DNA of 15,595 nucleotides from Bacteroidaceae bacterium (lineage in GTDB: Bacteria > Bacteroidota > Bacteroidia > Bacteroidales > Bacteroidaceae). Numbering within the stretch: position 1 is the stretch's first letter; each line of letters opens with the position of its first letter. The translations under genes and the position numbers were made by a program. Shown one piece after another: positions 5,842 through 14,187 of the stretch. Under the pieces are notes generated by a model that worked only from the letters and a program-made list of their open reading frames with translations, was not told the DNA's origin and did no database searches. The stretch is taken from positions 1-15,595 of the forward strand of contig CAAGKZ010000061.1 of assembly GCA_900770665.1 (NCBI GenBank), in the 5' to 3' direction.

Positions 5842-8247
5842 ATGAAAAAGAACAAGTGGGTATTGATTACGATTATAGTGCTGTGGTTCATTATCGGAAC
5901 AGCATATACAGCTGTTATATCCCTCTTTGTCGCAATTTCTTGCGGTTGGGTCGGTTATGTGCCTGATACTGATGTCCTTGAAAACCCCCAAAGCGAATAC
6001 GCAACGCAGGTAATATCTGCCGATGGGGTTGTGATGGGTTCTTGGTACAGCAGCAAGCCCGGCGTCACAACTAACCGTGTACGCGTTGAATACGATGAGA
6101 TACCGCAGCATCTTGTAGAGGCTCTGGTGGCTACTGAGGACGTTCGCTATCATGACCATTCCGGTATTGATGGCAAATCACTATTGCGTGTTATTGTCAA
6201 GAGTATAATCCTGCGCCAGGAAAACTCCGGCGGTGGCAGTACCATTACACAGCAGCTGGCCAAGATGCTTCATACGAAACCTGAATCGGGAATGATGGCC
6301 CGTATTCGTCAGAAACCCAATGAGTGGGTCATCGCTGCTAAACTTGAGAAGAGATTTACAAAGGATGAGATACTGACAATGTATCTCAATAAATACGATT
6401 TCGGTAACAACGCCATAGGCCTTACCAGTGCGGCGGGAATATATTTCGGCAAACATCCCAGCGAACTATCGATAGAGGAGTCGGCAACACTCGTGGGAAT
6501 GTGTAAGAACTCATCGCTTTACAATCCACGTGTGCGTCCCGAAAATACCCGCGAGCGTCGTAATGTTGTCTTCTCACAGATGGAAAAGGCCGGCTATCTG
6601 ACATCTGCCGAATGTGATTCACTATCGGCTTTGCCATTGGTGCTGAATTACCATGCAGCGAACCATAACGAAGGTATGGCAACCTATTTCCGTGAGTATC
6701 TGCGTCTTTATATGACCGCAAAGAAGCCCGAGCGCAAGAATTATCGTGGTTGGCAGATGCAGCAGTTCTATGACGATTCGTTGCGTTGGGAGACCGATTC
6801 GCTTTTCGGTTGGTGTAACAGAAACAGGAAACCGAATGGTGAAAAATACGATATTTATACCGATGGTCTGAAAATATATACAACTATCGACTCCCGTATG
6901 CAGGCCTATTTGGAGGATGCCGTAAACCAGCATGTTGCCGGCAAATTGCAGACCGACTTCTTTAAGGCAAAGAAAGGTAAGAAGAACGGTCCATTCAGCA
7001 GTGACCTTTCAAAAGCCGAGATAGAAAAGATTATGGAGCGCAACATGAAACAGAGTGAGCGCTATCGCATAATGAACAATGCCGGATATTCGCAAGAGGA
7101 GATTGAAAAGGCCTTCAATACCAAGCAGGAGATGACGGTCTTTACCTATCAGGGTCTTAAGGATACGGTGATGACACCTATGGACTCCATCAAGTACTAT
7201 AAGTATTTCCTCCGTTCAGGTGCCATGTCGATGGACCCTCTCTCGGGTGAGGTCAAGGCCTATGTGGGCGGAACCAATTATCACTATTTCAAATATGACA
7301 TGGTCAGCTCCGGTCGTCGCCAGGTGGGTTCTACCATAAAGCCATTCCTCTATTCTTTGGCCATGGAACGCGGTTTCTCACCATGTGACGAGACTCGTAA
7401 CGTTGAGCAGACGCTGTTTGATGATCTTGGCCGCGTGTGGAAACCAAGAAACTCCGGTCGTGACCGCTATGGCGAGATGGTGACTCTGCGTTGGGGTCTC
7501 TCCAAGTCCAACAACTGGATTTCGGCATGGCTCATGAATCAGCTCAGCCCCTATTCGTTGAAGAAGCTAATCCATGAGTTCGGTCTCACAAACCAGAGTA
7601 TCGAGGCTACACAATCACTCTGTCTGGGTACTTGTGATGCATCGGTATCCGAGATGGTAAGTGCGTATACAGCCTTTGTCGGTAAGGGAATGCGCGTTGC
7701 CCCTTTGATGGTTACACGTATCGAGGATAATGACGGCAATGTAATTGCTACATTCTCGGCTCACCGAAACGAGGTGATAAGCCGTGAAAGTTCATACAAG
7801 ATGATTGATATGATGCGCGGCGTTATCAACGAAGGTACGGGCTATCGTTTAAGGAGTGTGTACAAGATCAATGCCGACATGTGCGGAAAGACCGGTACAA
7901 CCCAGAATATGTCCGATGGATGGTTTGTCGGTTATACACCGTCGCTCGTTACCGGATGCTGGGTCGGTGGTGAGGAACGTAACATCCACTTCGACAGGAT
8001 GAGCGAAGGCCAGGGAGCAGCGATGGCGTTGCCAATCTATGGTCTGTATATGCAAAAGGTATACAAAGACAAGTCGCTGCCTTATAGTGAAGATGAAATC
8101 TTTGACATCCCCGAGGATTTCGACCCTTGTCGCAGCAAGTTCCAGTTGTCCGATGATGAGGATGATTTGCTGATTGACGGTGAGGTGGACGGTGATGCAT
8201 TCCTGCAGGAAGAGGAGCAGGAGGGCTTTGATGATATTTTTGAATAA
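5842..8247 (+). CDS. Class A penicillin-binding protein (PBP1A-type), 801 aa
   Basis: This bifunctional enzyme polymerises lipid II into glycan strands and cross-links the peptides in the periplasm. An N-terminal membrane anchor occupies residues 6-32. The glycosyltransferase (GT51) domain follows with the catalytic Glu99 in TEDVRYHDHSGID and the motif GGSTITQQLAKML (131-143). The transpeptidase domain has the serine motif S497-T-I-K500, the second motif S556-N-N, and K683-T-G-T. A linker of roughly 170 residues (about 285-455), rich in Lys and charged residues, separates the two domains. The C-terminus from about residue 748 is strongly acidic (DDEDDLLIDGEVDGD, then EEEQEG). It opens an operon with kdsB and an M16-type gene, all concerned with the envelope. 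Confidence 0.95.
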   Translation: MKKNKWVLITIIVLWFIIGTAYTAVISLFVAISCGWVGYVPDTDVLENPQSEYATQVISADGVVMGSWYSSKPGVTTNRVRVEYDEIPQHLVEALVATEDVRYHDHSGIDGKSLLRVIVKSIILRQENSGGGSTITQQLAKMLHTKPESGMMARIRQKPNEWVIAAKLEKRFTKDEILTMYLNKYDFGNNAIGLTSAAGIYFGKHPSELSIEESATLVGMCKNSSLYNPRVRPENTRERRNVVFSQMEKAGYLTSAECDSLSALPLVLNYHAANHNEGMATYFREYLRLYMTAKKPERKNYRGWQMQQFYDDSLRWETDSLFGWCNRNRKPNGEKYDIYTDGLKIYTTIDSRMQAYLEDAVNQHVAGKLQTDFFKAKKGKKNGPFSSDLSKAEIEKIMERNMKQSERYRIMNNAGYSQEEIEKAFNTKQEMTVFTYQGLKDTVMTPMDSIKYYKYFLRSGAMSMDPLSGEVKAYVGGTNYHYFKYDMVSSGRRQVGSTIKPFLYSLAMERGFSPCDETRNVEQTLFDDLGRVWKPRNSGRDRYGEMVTLRWGLSKSNNWISAWLMNQLSPYSLKKLIHEFGLTNQSIEATQSLCLGTCDASVSEMVSAYTAFVGKGMRVAPLMVTRIEDNDGNVIATFSAHRNEVISRESSYKMIDMMRGVINEGTGYRLRSVYKINADMCGKTGTTQNMSDGWFVGYTPSLVTGCWVGGEERNIHFDRMSEGQGAAMALPIYGLYMQKVYKDKSLPYSEDEIFDIPEDFDPCRSKFQLSDDEDDLLIDGEVDGDAFLQEEEQEGFDDIFE

Positions 8248-8274
8248 GAGAAATAACGGATATTTTATACAGAA

Positions 8275-9042
8275 ATGAAATTTGTAGGAATTATACCGGC
8301 ACGATATGCCTCGACCCGTTTCCCGGGTAAGCCGTTGGCGATGTTGGGTGGCAAGCCTGTAATACAGCGTGTGTATGAGCAGGTTAAGGATTGTTTCGAT
8401 GACCTGTATGTTGCTACCGATGACGACCGTATCAAGGATGCCGTGTTGGCTTTTGGCGGTAATGTGGTGATGACATCGGAGAACTGCAACAATGGCACAG
8501 AGCGTTGTCTCGATGCATATAAACGCCTGGGCTTGGATTGCGATGTAATTGTGAATATTCAGGGCGATGAACCCTTTATACAGCGCAAACAGGTTGAGGC
8601 GCTCATATCTTGTTTCGATTCTGATGAAACAGATATTGCCACATTGGTTAAGCCTTTTGAGCCGTCCGATGGCCTTGAGCGCCTTGAGTGTCCCAATTCT
8701 CCCAAGGTGGTGCTGAATGAAAAGGGGTATGCTCTCTATTTCAGCCGTTCGGTAGTGCCTTATCTGCGTGGTGTTGAAAAGAGTGAATGGCTCAAGAAAC
8801 ATACATTCTACAAGCACCTTGGCATATATGCCTATCGTGCCAACCTGTTGGAAACACTTACCACTCTGCCACAGTCTCCAATGGAGAAGGCCGAGTCGCT
8901 CGAACAGCTCCGCTGGCTTGAGAACGGTTATCGTATAAAGGTGGGTGTTACAGACATTGAGACTATTGGCATCGACACTCCCGAAGATCTTGAACGCGCA
9001 AAGGCTTTTGCAGCTTCGATAGGTTTTGCATGGAACGATTGA
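8275..9042 (+). CDS. kdsB: 3-deoxy-manno-octulosonate cytidylyltransferase (CMP-Kdo synthetase)
   Basis: KdsB activates Kdo with CTP to CMP-Kdo, the donor for the inner core of lipopolysaccharide. The nucleotide-binding N-terminus IPARYASTRFPGKPL (residues 7-21) is complete. The metal-site segment NIQGDEPFI (94-102, with Asp98) and the end motif GIDTPEDLERAK are also present. The length of 255 residues is normal for the family. The gene begins 27 nt after the PBP gene and its end overlaps the next reading frame by 13 bp if that starts at 9030, which indicates one transcript. It shows that the organism makes Kdo-containing LPS. Confidence 0.97.
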   Translation: MKFVGIIPARYASTRFPGKPLAMLGGKPVIQRVYEQVKDCFDDLYVATDDDRIKDAVLAFGGNVVMTSENCNNGTERCLDAYKRLGLDCDVIVNIQGDEPFIQRKQVEALISCFDSDETDIATLVKPFEPSDGLERLECPNSPKVVLNEKGYALYFSRSVVPYLRGVEKSEWLKKHTFYKHLGIYAYRANLLETLTTLPQSPMEKAESLEQLRWLENGYRIKVGVTDIETIGIDTPEDLERAKAFAASIGFAWND

Positions 9043-10313
9043 CAATGCCGCAACCTCCTGTCATAAAACCACTGTCGCTTGAATATTTGACATTGCCACG
9101 CCTGGTGACAATGCCGAATGGTGTGCCGTTGTACATACTCGATGGCGCCGACAAGGGAGTTGTCCGCTTCGACCTTCTCTTTAAAGGTGGTTATGCCGTT
9201 CAGTCCAAGCCTTTGTTGGCAATGTTCACCAACCGCATGTTGCGCGAAGGTACGGCGCAGCTCTCAGCAACCGAAATATCCCAAAAGCTCGACTACTATG
9301 GAGCGTGGATTGACATGTACTCTTCACAGAACTGCAATCATATTACACTCTATACTATGTCCAAGCACTTTGTGCCACTGTTGGAGGTGCTTGAGGATAT
9401 GGTCAAATATCCCATCTTTCCACAGGATAATCTTGACACGGTCCGGAATAACAATAAAGCACATTTTGCCGTCAATTCGCAAAAGGTTGATATTGTTTCG
9501 CAGCGTTTCTTCGAGAACTCATTGTGGGGTAGTGAACATCCGCTGGGACATGTCGTTGAAGCGGCTGACTATGATGCCATAACACGCGATGATGTCCTGG
9601 ACTATTATGCAAGTTATTATGGCAGTTGCAACTGTACTATGTTTGTCTCAGGCTCTGTAAATGATGCAATGCTTGAGGCGTTGACTTCCGGTCTTGGGCG
9701 CGGAAAGTGGGGCTGTGAACAGCAATGCCATGCTGCCGGGATTGCATCGCCCCTTCCATTGCCGGGGCACCGCAATATTCCCGTTTCGGACACTTTGCAG
9801 AGCGCAGTGAAGATGGGATTTATGGCAATGGATGCTGCTCATCCCGATTTTTCCAAATTCCGTTTCTTGTGTGTGCTGCTGGGCGGTTTCTTCAGTTCCC
9901 GACTGATGAGCAATGTGCGCGAGGAGAATGGATACACCTATCACATAGCAGCCGAGCTTGATGCTTATGGTCATCGAAATGCCTTTATGGTAAGTTCCGA
10001 GACCGCTACTGAATATGTGGAACTTTTGATAAAGGAGGTTTACAATGAACTTGAACGTCTTATCAATGAGCCGGTAGGTGAGGAGGAGATAGAACTTGTG
10101 CGCAACTATATAATGGGTGAACTGTGTCGTGAGTACGAAGGGCAGTCGGCCAAGTCCGAGGTCTTTATCAATACATGGCTCTCGGGGAGCGATTTCGCAT
10201 CGGTAAACCGATACCTCGATGAGATAAAGAGTGTCACTCCTGCCGATTTGCAACGCCTTGCGCGCGAATATTTCAAAAGGGAGAATATGATAGTGATTGT
10301 CGCCGGAAAGTAA
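9030..10313 (+). CDS. M16 (insulinase/pitrilysin) family homologue without the zinc motif, 427 aa
   Basis: The fold is that of a short M16 peptidase: two halves, the first ending near residue 220. In place of the catalytic HxxEH signature the aligned segment is M65-F-T-N-R69, followed by the conserved-looking MLREGT. All three zinc or catalytic residues of the motif are therefore absent. The second half has NVREENGYTYHI near residue 295, which corresponds to the R/Y region of the family and is conserved. By analogy with other M16 systems, the protein may be the non-catalytic partner of an active subunit encoded elsewhere, or a chaperone-like binding protein. No signal peptide is seen. Starts are possible at 9030 (overlapping kdsB) and 9045 (2 nt after its stop). 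Confidence 0.85.
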   Translation: MERLTMPQPPVIKPLSLEYLTLPRLVTMPNGVPLYILDGADKGVVRFDLLFKGGYAVQSKPLLAMFTNRMLREGTAQLSATEISQKLDYYGAWIDMYSSQNCNHITLYTMSKHFVPLLEVLEDMVKYPIFPQDNLDTVRNNNKAHFAVNSQKVDIVSQRFFENSLWGSEHPLGHVVEAADYDAITRDDVLDYYASYYGSCNCTMFVSGSVNDAMLEALTSGLGRGKWGCEQQCHAAGIASPLPLPGHRNIPVSDTLQSAVKMGFMAMDAAHPDFSKFRFLCVLLGGFFSSRLMSNVREENGYTYHIAAELDAYGHRNAFMVSSETATEYVELLIKEVYNELERLINEPVGEEEIELVRNYIMGELCREYEGQSAKSEVFINTWLSGSDFASVNRYLDEIKSVTPADLQRLAREYFKRENMIVIVAGK

Positions 10314-10361
10314 TACTCGAATCTTGTGCGTTGAAACAGCCTCAATTGTCTTGTTTTATAT

Positions 10362-10408
10362 ACGATGAGCTATTTTTTTAAAAATAAATTGCTCATCGTT
10401 CTTTTTTC
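10362..10408 (+). terminator. Intrinsic terminator of the PBP1A-kdsB-M16 operon
   Basis: ACGATGAGC (10362-10370) pairs with GCTCATCGT (10391-10399). The loop can also pair with itself through TATTTTT (10371-10377) and AAAAATA (10380-10386). A run of six T follows at 10402-10407. The hairpin lies 49 bp after the M16 stop and just before the next promoter. Confidence 0.75.
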
Positions 10409-10421
10409 TCAACTTTGTTGC

Positions 10422-10429
10422 TATCTTTG
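10422..10429 (+). promoter_or_regulatory. -7 element of the MORN-YhcH-glgB operon
   Basis: TATCTTTG at 10422-10429 is a full match to TAnnTTTG and is followed by the commonly seen C. The region 19-21 bp upstream is the T run of the preceding terminator, so no clear -33 TTG is present; terminator and promoter appear to overlap. The 5' leader to the ATG at 10515 would be about 80 nt. Confidence 0.6.
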
Positions 10430-10514
10430 CGATAAACCGCGAACTCGGCCTGCTGTCGTTTCGCTTTTACGCAGCATAGACTGCAAAATCAAGTAAGAAA
10501 TATAACATTAATAG

Positions 10515-11684
10515 ATGAAACGTTTTTTTACTATAATATTTTCACTCTTGTTCATCAGCGGTGTTTCGCAGGCCCAAAGTAACAGGCCTGATTCCACAGC
10601 TTCATTCTTTAAAACGATTTTCAATTTTCCCGTAAAGCAAAAGGATACTGTTTCTATAGTTTTACGTGACGGTTCTGTATATACCGGTCAGGTGAAAAGG
10701 AAGCGTCCGCATGGTTCCGGCTGTGTTGTATATGTAAATGGCGACAAGTACACAGGTACATTCCTCAACGGTGTCTGTCATGGTAGCGGTGTCTATGAGA
10801 ACAAGAATGGTGACAGGTATAATGGCGATTATAAAGAGGGACAAAAGTGCGGTAAAGGCGTCTACACCTATGCCGACGGCCGTATATACAACGGTGAGTG
10901 GGTCAATGACTTGATGCATGGATATGGTCGCATGGACTATCCGAACGGCGATTATTATGTGGGTGCATGGATGCAGGGGGAACGTTCAGGCAGTGGAACA
11001 TATCTGTATGCGACAGGAGCCTTGTATACCGGTGAGTGGAAAGGTGATAAATACAATGGCGTCGGAATATACATCTGGACCGACAATAGCAAATACATCG
11101 GTGAATGGAAGAATAACCGTCGCAGTGGCACGGGAACATATATTTCCCCATTGGGTGAAAAATATGAGGGATCATGGGCATATAATGTCTGTGAGGGTGC
11201 CGGACGTTGTGTCTACTCTGACGGCTCAGTATACGAAGGAGATTTCAAAGACAATATGTGGCATGGCACAGGCAAGTATATGACTGCCGACAGCGCTCTC
11301 TACGAAGGTGGCTTCAAGGAGGGAAAACGTAATGGTGCAGGTGTGATGCACTTTCCCAATGGCGATGTCTACAATGGCCAATGGGAAGATGATGTGCGCT
11401 GTGGCAAGGGTGTATATACTTGGGCTAATGGTGATGTCTATGAAGGCTCATGGGAGGATGATGCCATGAATGGTGCCGGCGTGCTGCGTCTGAAGGATGG
11501 CCGCAGATACAACGGCGGTTTCCTCGAAGGTCTTGAGCATGGTGCCGGCGTGGCAACCGATGCCGACGGTACACGTTATGAGGGTGTATTTGTCGAAGGA
11601 CAGCGTAACGGGGAATTTGTTGTAAAGGATTCGAACGGGAATATCCTGCGTGAGTGTACATATAATTTAGGAATAATGGATTAA
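10515..11684 (+). CDS. Exported MORN-repeat protein, 14 repeats, 389 aa
   Basis: A signal peptide (MKRFFTIIFSLLFISGVSQA, cleavage probably before Gln21) shows export to the periplasm or beyond. From residue 56 to 377 there are 14 consecutive MORN units of exactly 23 residues with the pattern Y-x-G-x-(W/F/Y) ... G-x-G, without one insertion or deletion. A 12-residue tail follows. MORN repeats form elongated beta-hairpin rods that bind proteins or lipids; in bacteria their partners are mostly unknown. No catalytic domain is attached. It is the first gene of a group with a YhcH-family gene (11 nt downstream) and the branching enzyme gene, so a link to carbohydrate or envelope metabolism is possible but unproven. 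Confidence 0.93.
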   Translation: MKRFFTIIFSLLFISGVSQAQSNRPDSTASFFKTIFNFPVKQKDTVSIVLRDGSVYTGQVKRKRPHGSGCVVYVNGDKYTGTFLNGVCHGSGVYENKNGDRYNGDYKEGQKCGKGVYTYADGRIYNGEWVNDLMHGYGRMDYPNGDYYVGAWMQGERSGSGTYLYATGALYTGEWKGDKYNGVGIYIWTDNSKYIGEWKNNRRSGTGTYISPLGEKYEGSWAYNVCEGAGRCVYSDGSVYEGDFKDNMWHGTGKYMTADSALYEGGFKEGKRNGAGVMHFPNGDVYNGQWEDDVRCGKGVYTWANGDVYEGSWEDDAMNGAGVLRLKDGRRYNGGFLEGLEHGAGVATDADGTRYEGVFVEGQRNGEFVVKDSNGNILRECTYNLGIMD

Positions 11685-11695
11685 AAGATACTGCT

Positions 11696-12145
11696 ATGGT
11701 ACTTGATTTGTTGGAAAACCTGAAAAAATATGAGGCGCTTAATCCTCATTTTTCAAAAGTCATTGCTTTTGTTGAGAATACAGATTTGGCAAATTTGCCG
11801 CTCGGACGCAATGAAATTTGCGGTGATTCGGTCTATGCCAATGTCATGGAAGCAAAGCCAAAAACAAAAGAAGAAGCATTCATAGAAATACATCGCAAGT
11901 ATATTGATATACAGATACCGCTGTCGGCCGATGAGATAATGGGTTATACCCCTATAAGTCAATTGCCCAAGGCTGATTACAGCAATGCGGATGATGTTGC
12001 AATATATCCCGTAGGCATGCCCGCAAGGGACTATTTCAATGTACACAAGGGTGAGTTTACCATTTTCTTCCCGCAAGATGGCCACGCGCCTGCAATCACT
12101 GATGCACCACTCAAAAAAGTGGTCATAAAGGTTGCTGTTGAATAA
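11696..12145 (+). CDS. YhcH/YjgK/YiaL family protein, 149 aa
   Basis: The single cupin-like domain covers the whole length, with EIHRKYIDIQ (residues 64-73) and FFPQDGHAP (124-132), the two most conserved stretches of the family. The histidines in them are likely metal ligands. Relatives occur next to sialic-acid or sugar-catabolism genes and are suspected to be sugar isomerases or epimerases, but no activity can be assigned here. It is cytoplasmic. It lies 11 nt after the MORN gene and 35 nt before glgB in one orientation, so it is probably transcribed with them. Confidence 0.9.
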   Translation: MVLDLLENLKKYEALNPHFSKVIAFVENTDLANLPLGRNEICGDSVYANVMEAKPKTKEEAFIEIHRKYIDIQIPLSADEIMGYTPISQLPKADYSNADDVAIYPVGMPARDYFNVHKGEFTIFFPQDGHAPAITDAPLKKVVIKVAVE

Positions 12146-12180
12146 ATAAAAAACTAATAATAACCATAATATCTAATAGT

Positions 12181-14187
12181 ATGCTGAAACTTGTAGAACG
12201 CGACAGCTATTTGGAACCTTATAGCTTGAGCATCGAGGGACGTTACCAGTATTTTGTAAACAGACTGAAACAGTTTACAAAGAATGGTCGTCAGACATTG
12301 TCCGACTTTGCTTCGGGTTATCTCTATTTCGGTTTGCACCGCACATCAACAGGATGGGTATTCCGCGAGTGGGCTCCCAATGCGACAAAAATTGTGCTCA
12401 TTGGAGACTTCTCTAATTGGGAGGAGCGTCCCGAGTATGAATTGAAGCAGCTTGCTGGCGGTGTGTGGGAAAGGAAAATGCCACGTAAGGCACTTTCTCA
12501 TGGCCAGCACTACAAGATGAAGGTCTATTGGAACGGTGGCTGCGGTGAGCGTATCCCGGCTTGGGTGCGCAGGGTAGTGCAGGACGAGACAACAAAAATC
12601 TTCAGTGCCCAGGTGTGGGCTCCCGAACAGGAGTATGAGTTCAAGAACAAGAGATTTGTTCCCAAGAACACACCGTTGCTCATCTATGAGTGCCACATTG
12701 GTATGGCGCAGGAGGAGGAGAAGGTCGGTACATACCGCGAGTTCCGCGAGAATATTTTGCCACGCATTGCTGCCGACGGCTATAACTGCATACAGATTAT
12801 GGCAATCCAGGAGCACCCGTATTATGGCAGCTTCGGCTATCATGTATCCAACTTCTTTGCGGCATCGTCACGTTTCGGTACCCCCGAGGAGCTCAAGGAA
12901 CTTATCGATGCCGCTCATGGAATGGGCATTGCCGTGATTATGGACCTTGTTCACTCACATGCAGTGAAAAACGAGAACGAGGGTCTTGGCCTGCTCGACG
13001 GCAACCCGGCACAATATTTTTATGGCGATGACAAGCGCGTACACAGCGCGTGGGATTCACTCTGTTTCGATTATGGCAAGAACGAGGTCGTGCACTTCCT
13101 GCTCTCAAACTGTAAATATTGGCTCGAGGAGTTCAAGTTCGACGGTTTCCGCTTTGATGGTGTGACATCAATGATATATTATAGCCACGGCCTTGGCGAG
13201 GCATTCTGCAGCTATGCCGACTACTACAATGCAGGCCAGAACGGTGATGCAATCTGTTATCTCACCCTTGCCAACAAACTTATCCACGAGCTCAACCCGA
13301 AGGCAATTACCATTGCCGAGGAGGTTTCGGGTATGCCGGGTCTTGCAGCCCCCATTGAGGATGGCGGTTACGGCTTTAACTACCGTATGGCAATGAATAT
13401 CCCCGATTTCTGGATAAAGATAATCAAGGAACGTAAGGACGAGGATTGGAAGCCATCTGAAATCTTCTGGGAGCTAACCAACCGCCGCAAGGACGAGAAG
13501 ACCATCTCGTATGCCGAGAGTCACGACCAGGCGCTTGTTGGTGACAAGACAATTATCTTCCGCCTTGTCGATGCCGACATGTACTGGCATTTCAACCGTG
13601 GCGACGAGACATACATGGTGTCACGCGGTATTGCACTTCACAAGATGATACGCCTCATGACACTCTCAACCATCAACGGCGGTTATCTCAACTTCATGGG
13701 CAATGAGTTCGGTCATCCCGAGTGGATAGACTTCCCACGCGAGGGTAACGGCTGGAGTCACAAGTATGCCCGTCGTCAGTGGAGTCTTGTCGATAATCCG
13801 GCCTACAACTACACCTTGCTCGGTGAGTTTGACAAGGCAATGGTCGACCTCATCGGTGACGTGCGCAACTTCCAGAACCGTCCTGTTCAGGAGATATGGC
13901 ACAACGATGGTGACCAGATTCTCGCCTTCTCACGCAAGGATTTGATATTTGTGTTCAACTTCAGCCCCAACCGCTCGTTTACCGATTACGGCCTACTTGT
14001 GCCCGAGGGCTCATACTCAATAGTGCTGAATACCGATGCTGAGAAATTTGGTGGCAATGCGCTTGTTGATGAGACACAGACACACTTTACACAGTATGAC
14101 AAACTCCATGCACGTCGCAAGAAAGGATGGCTTATGCTCTACCTCCCTGCACGCACTGCATTGGTGCTGAAAAAGAATAAGGAATGA
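12181..14187 (+). CDS. glgB: 1,4-alpha-glucan (glycogen) branching enzyme, 668 aa
   Basis: The enzyme makes alpha-1,6 branches in glycogen by cutting and transferring alpha-1,4 chains. A CBM48 domain lies near residues 50-145 (GWVFREWAPNATKIVLIGDF). The GH13 barrel follows with D255-LVHSH, the nucleophile Asp326 in GFRFDGVTSM, the acid/base Glu380 in ITIAEEVSGMP, and HD at 448-449 in AESHDQ. A C-terminal beta domain ends the protein. Overall motif wording (for example YECHIGMAQ and YNCIQIMAIQEHPYYGSFGY) resembles the eukaryotic-like GH13_8 branching enzymes rather than the E. coli GlgB type; that placement is from memory. The stop overlaps the next gene by ATGA, so translation of the two is probably coupled. 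Confidence 0.96.
   Translation: MLKLVERDSYLEPYSLSIEGRYQYFVNRLKQFTKNGRQTLSDFASGYLYFGLHRTSTGWVFREWAPNATKIVLIGDFSNWEERPEYELKQLAGGVWERKMPRKALSHGQHYKMKVYWNGGCGERIPAWVRRVVQDETTKIFSAQVWAPEQEYEFKNKRFVPKNTPLLIYECHIGMAQEEEKVGTYREFRENILPRIAADGYNCIQIMAIQEHPYYGSFGYHVSNFFAASSRFGTPEELKELIDAAHGMGIAVIMDLVHSHAVKNENEGLGLLDGNPAQYFYGDDKRVHSAWDSLCFDYGKNEVVHFLLSNCKYWLEEFKFDGFRFDGVTSMIYYSHGLGEAFCSYADYYNAGQNGDAICYLTLANKLIHELNPKAITIAEEVSGMPGLAAPIEDGGYGFNYRMAMNIPDFWIKIIKERKDEDWKPSEIFWELTNRRKDEKTISYAESHDQALVGDKTIIFRLVDADMYWHFNRGDETYMVSRGIALHKMIRLMTLSTINGGYLNFMGNEFGHPEWIDFPREGNGWSHKYARRQWSLVDNPAYNYTLLGEFDKAMVDLIGDVRNFQNRPVQEIWHNDGDQILAFSRKDLIFVFNFSPNRSFTDYGLLVPEGSYSIVLNTDAEKFGGNALVDETQTHFTQYDKLHARRKKGWLMLYLPARTALVLKKNKE

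Noticed and set aside
6422..6933. Overlapping minus-strand frames of 153 and 103 codons
   Set aside because: They are antisense to the PBP coding region between its two catalytic domains and show no domain or start context.
7849..9045. A 398-codon open frame on the minus strand across the PBP and kdsB genes
   Set aside because: It lies fully antisense to two well-supported genes with intact motifs, spans their junction, has Cys/His/Ile-rich composition, and matches no family I know. It is a by-product of codon use on the plus strand.
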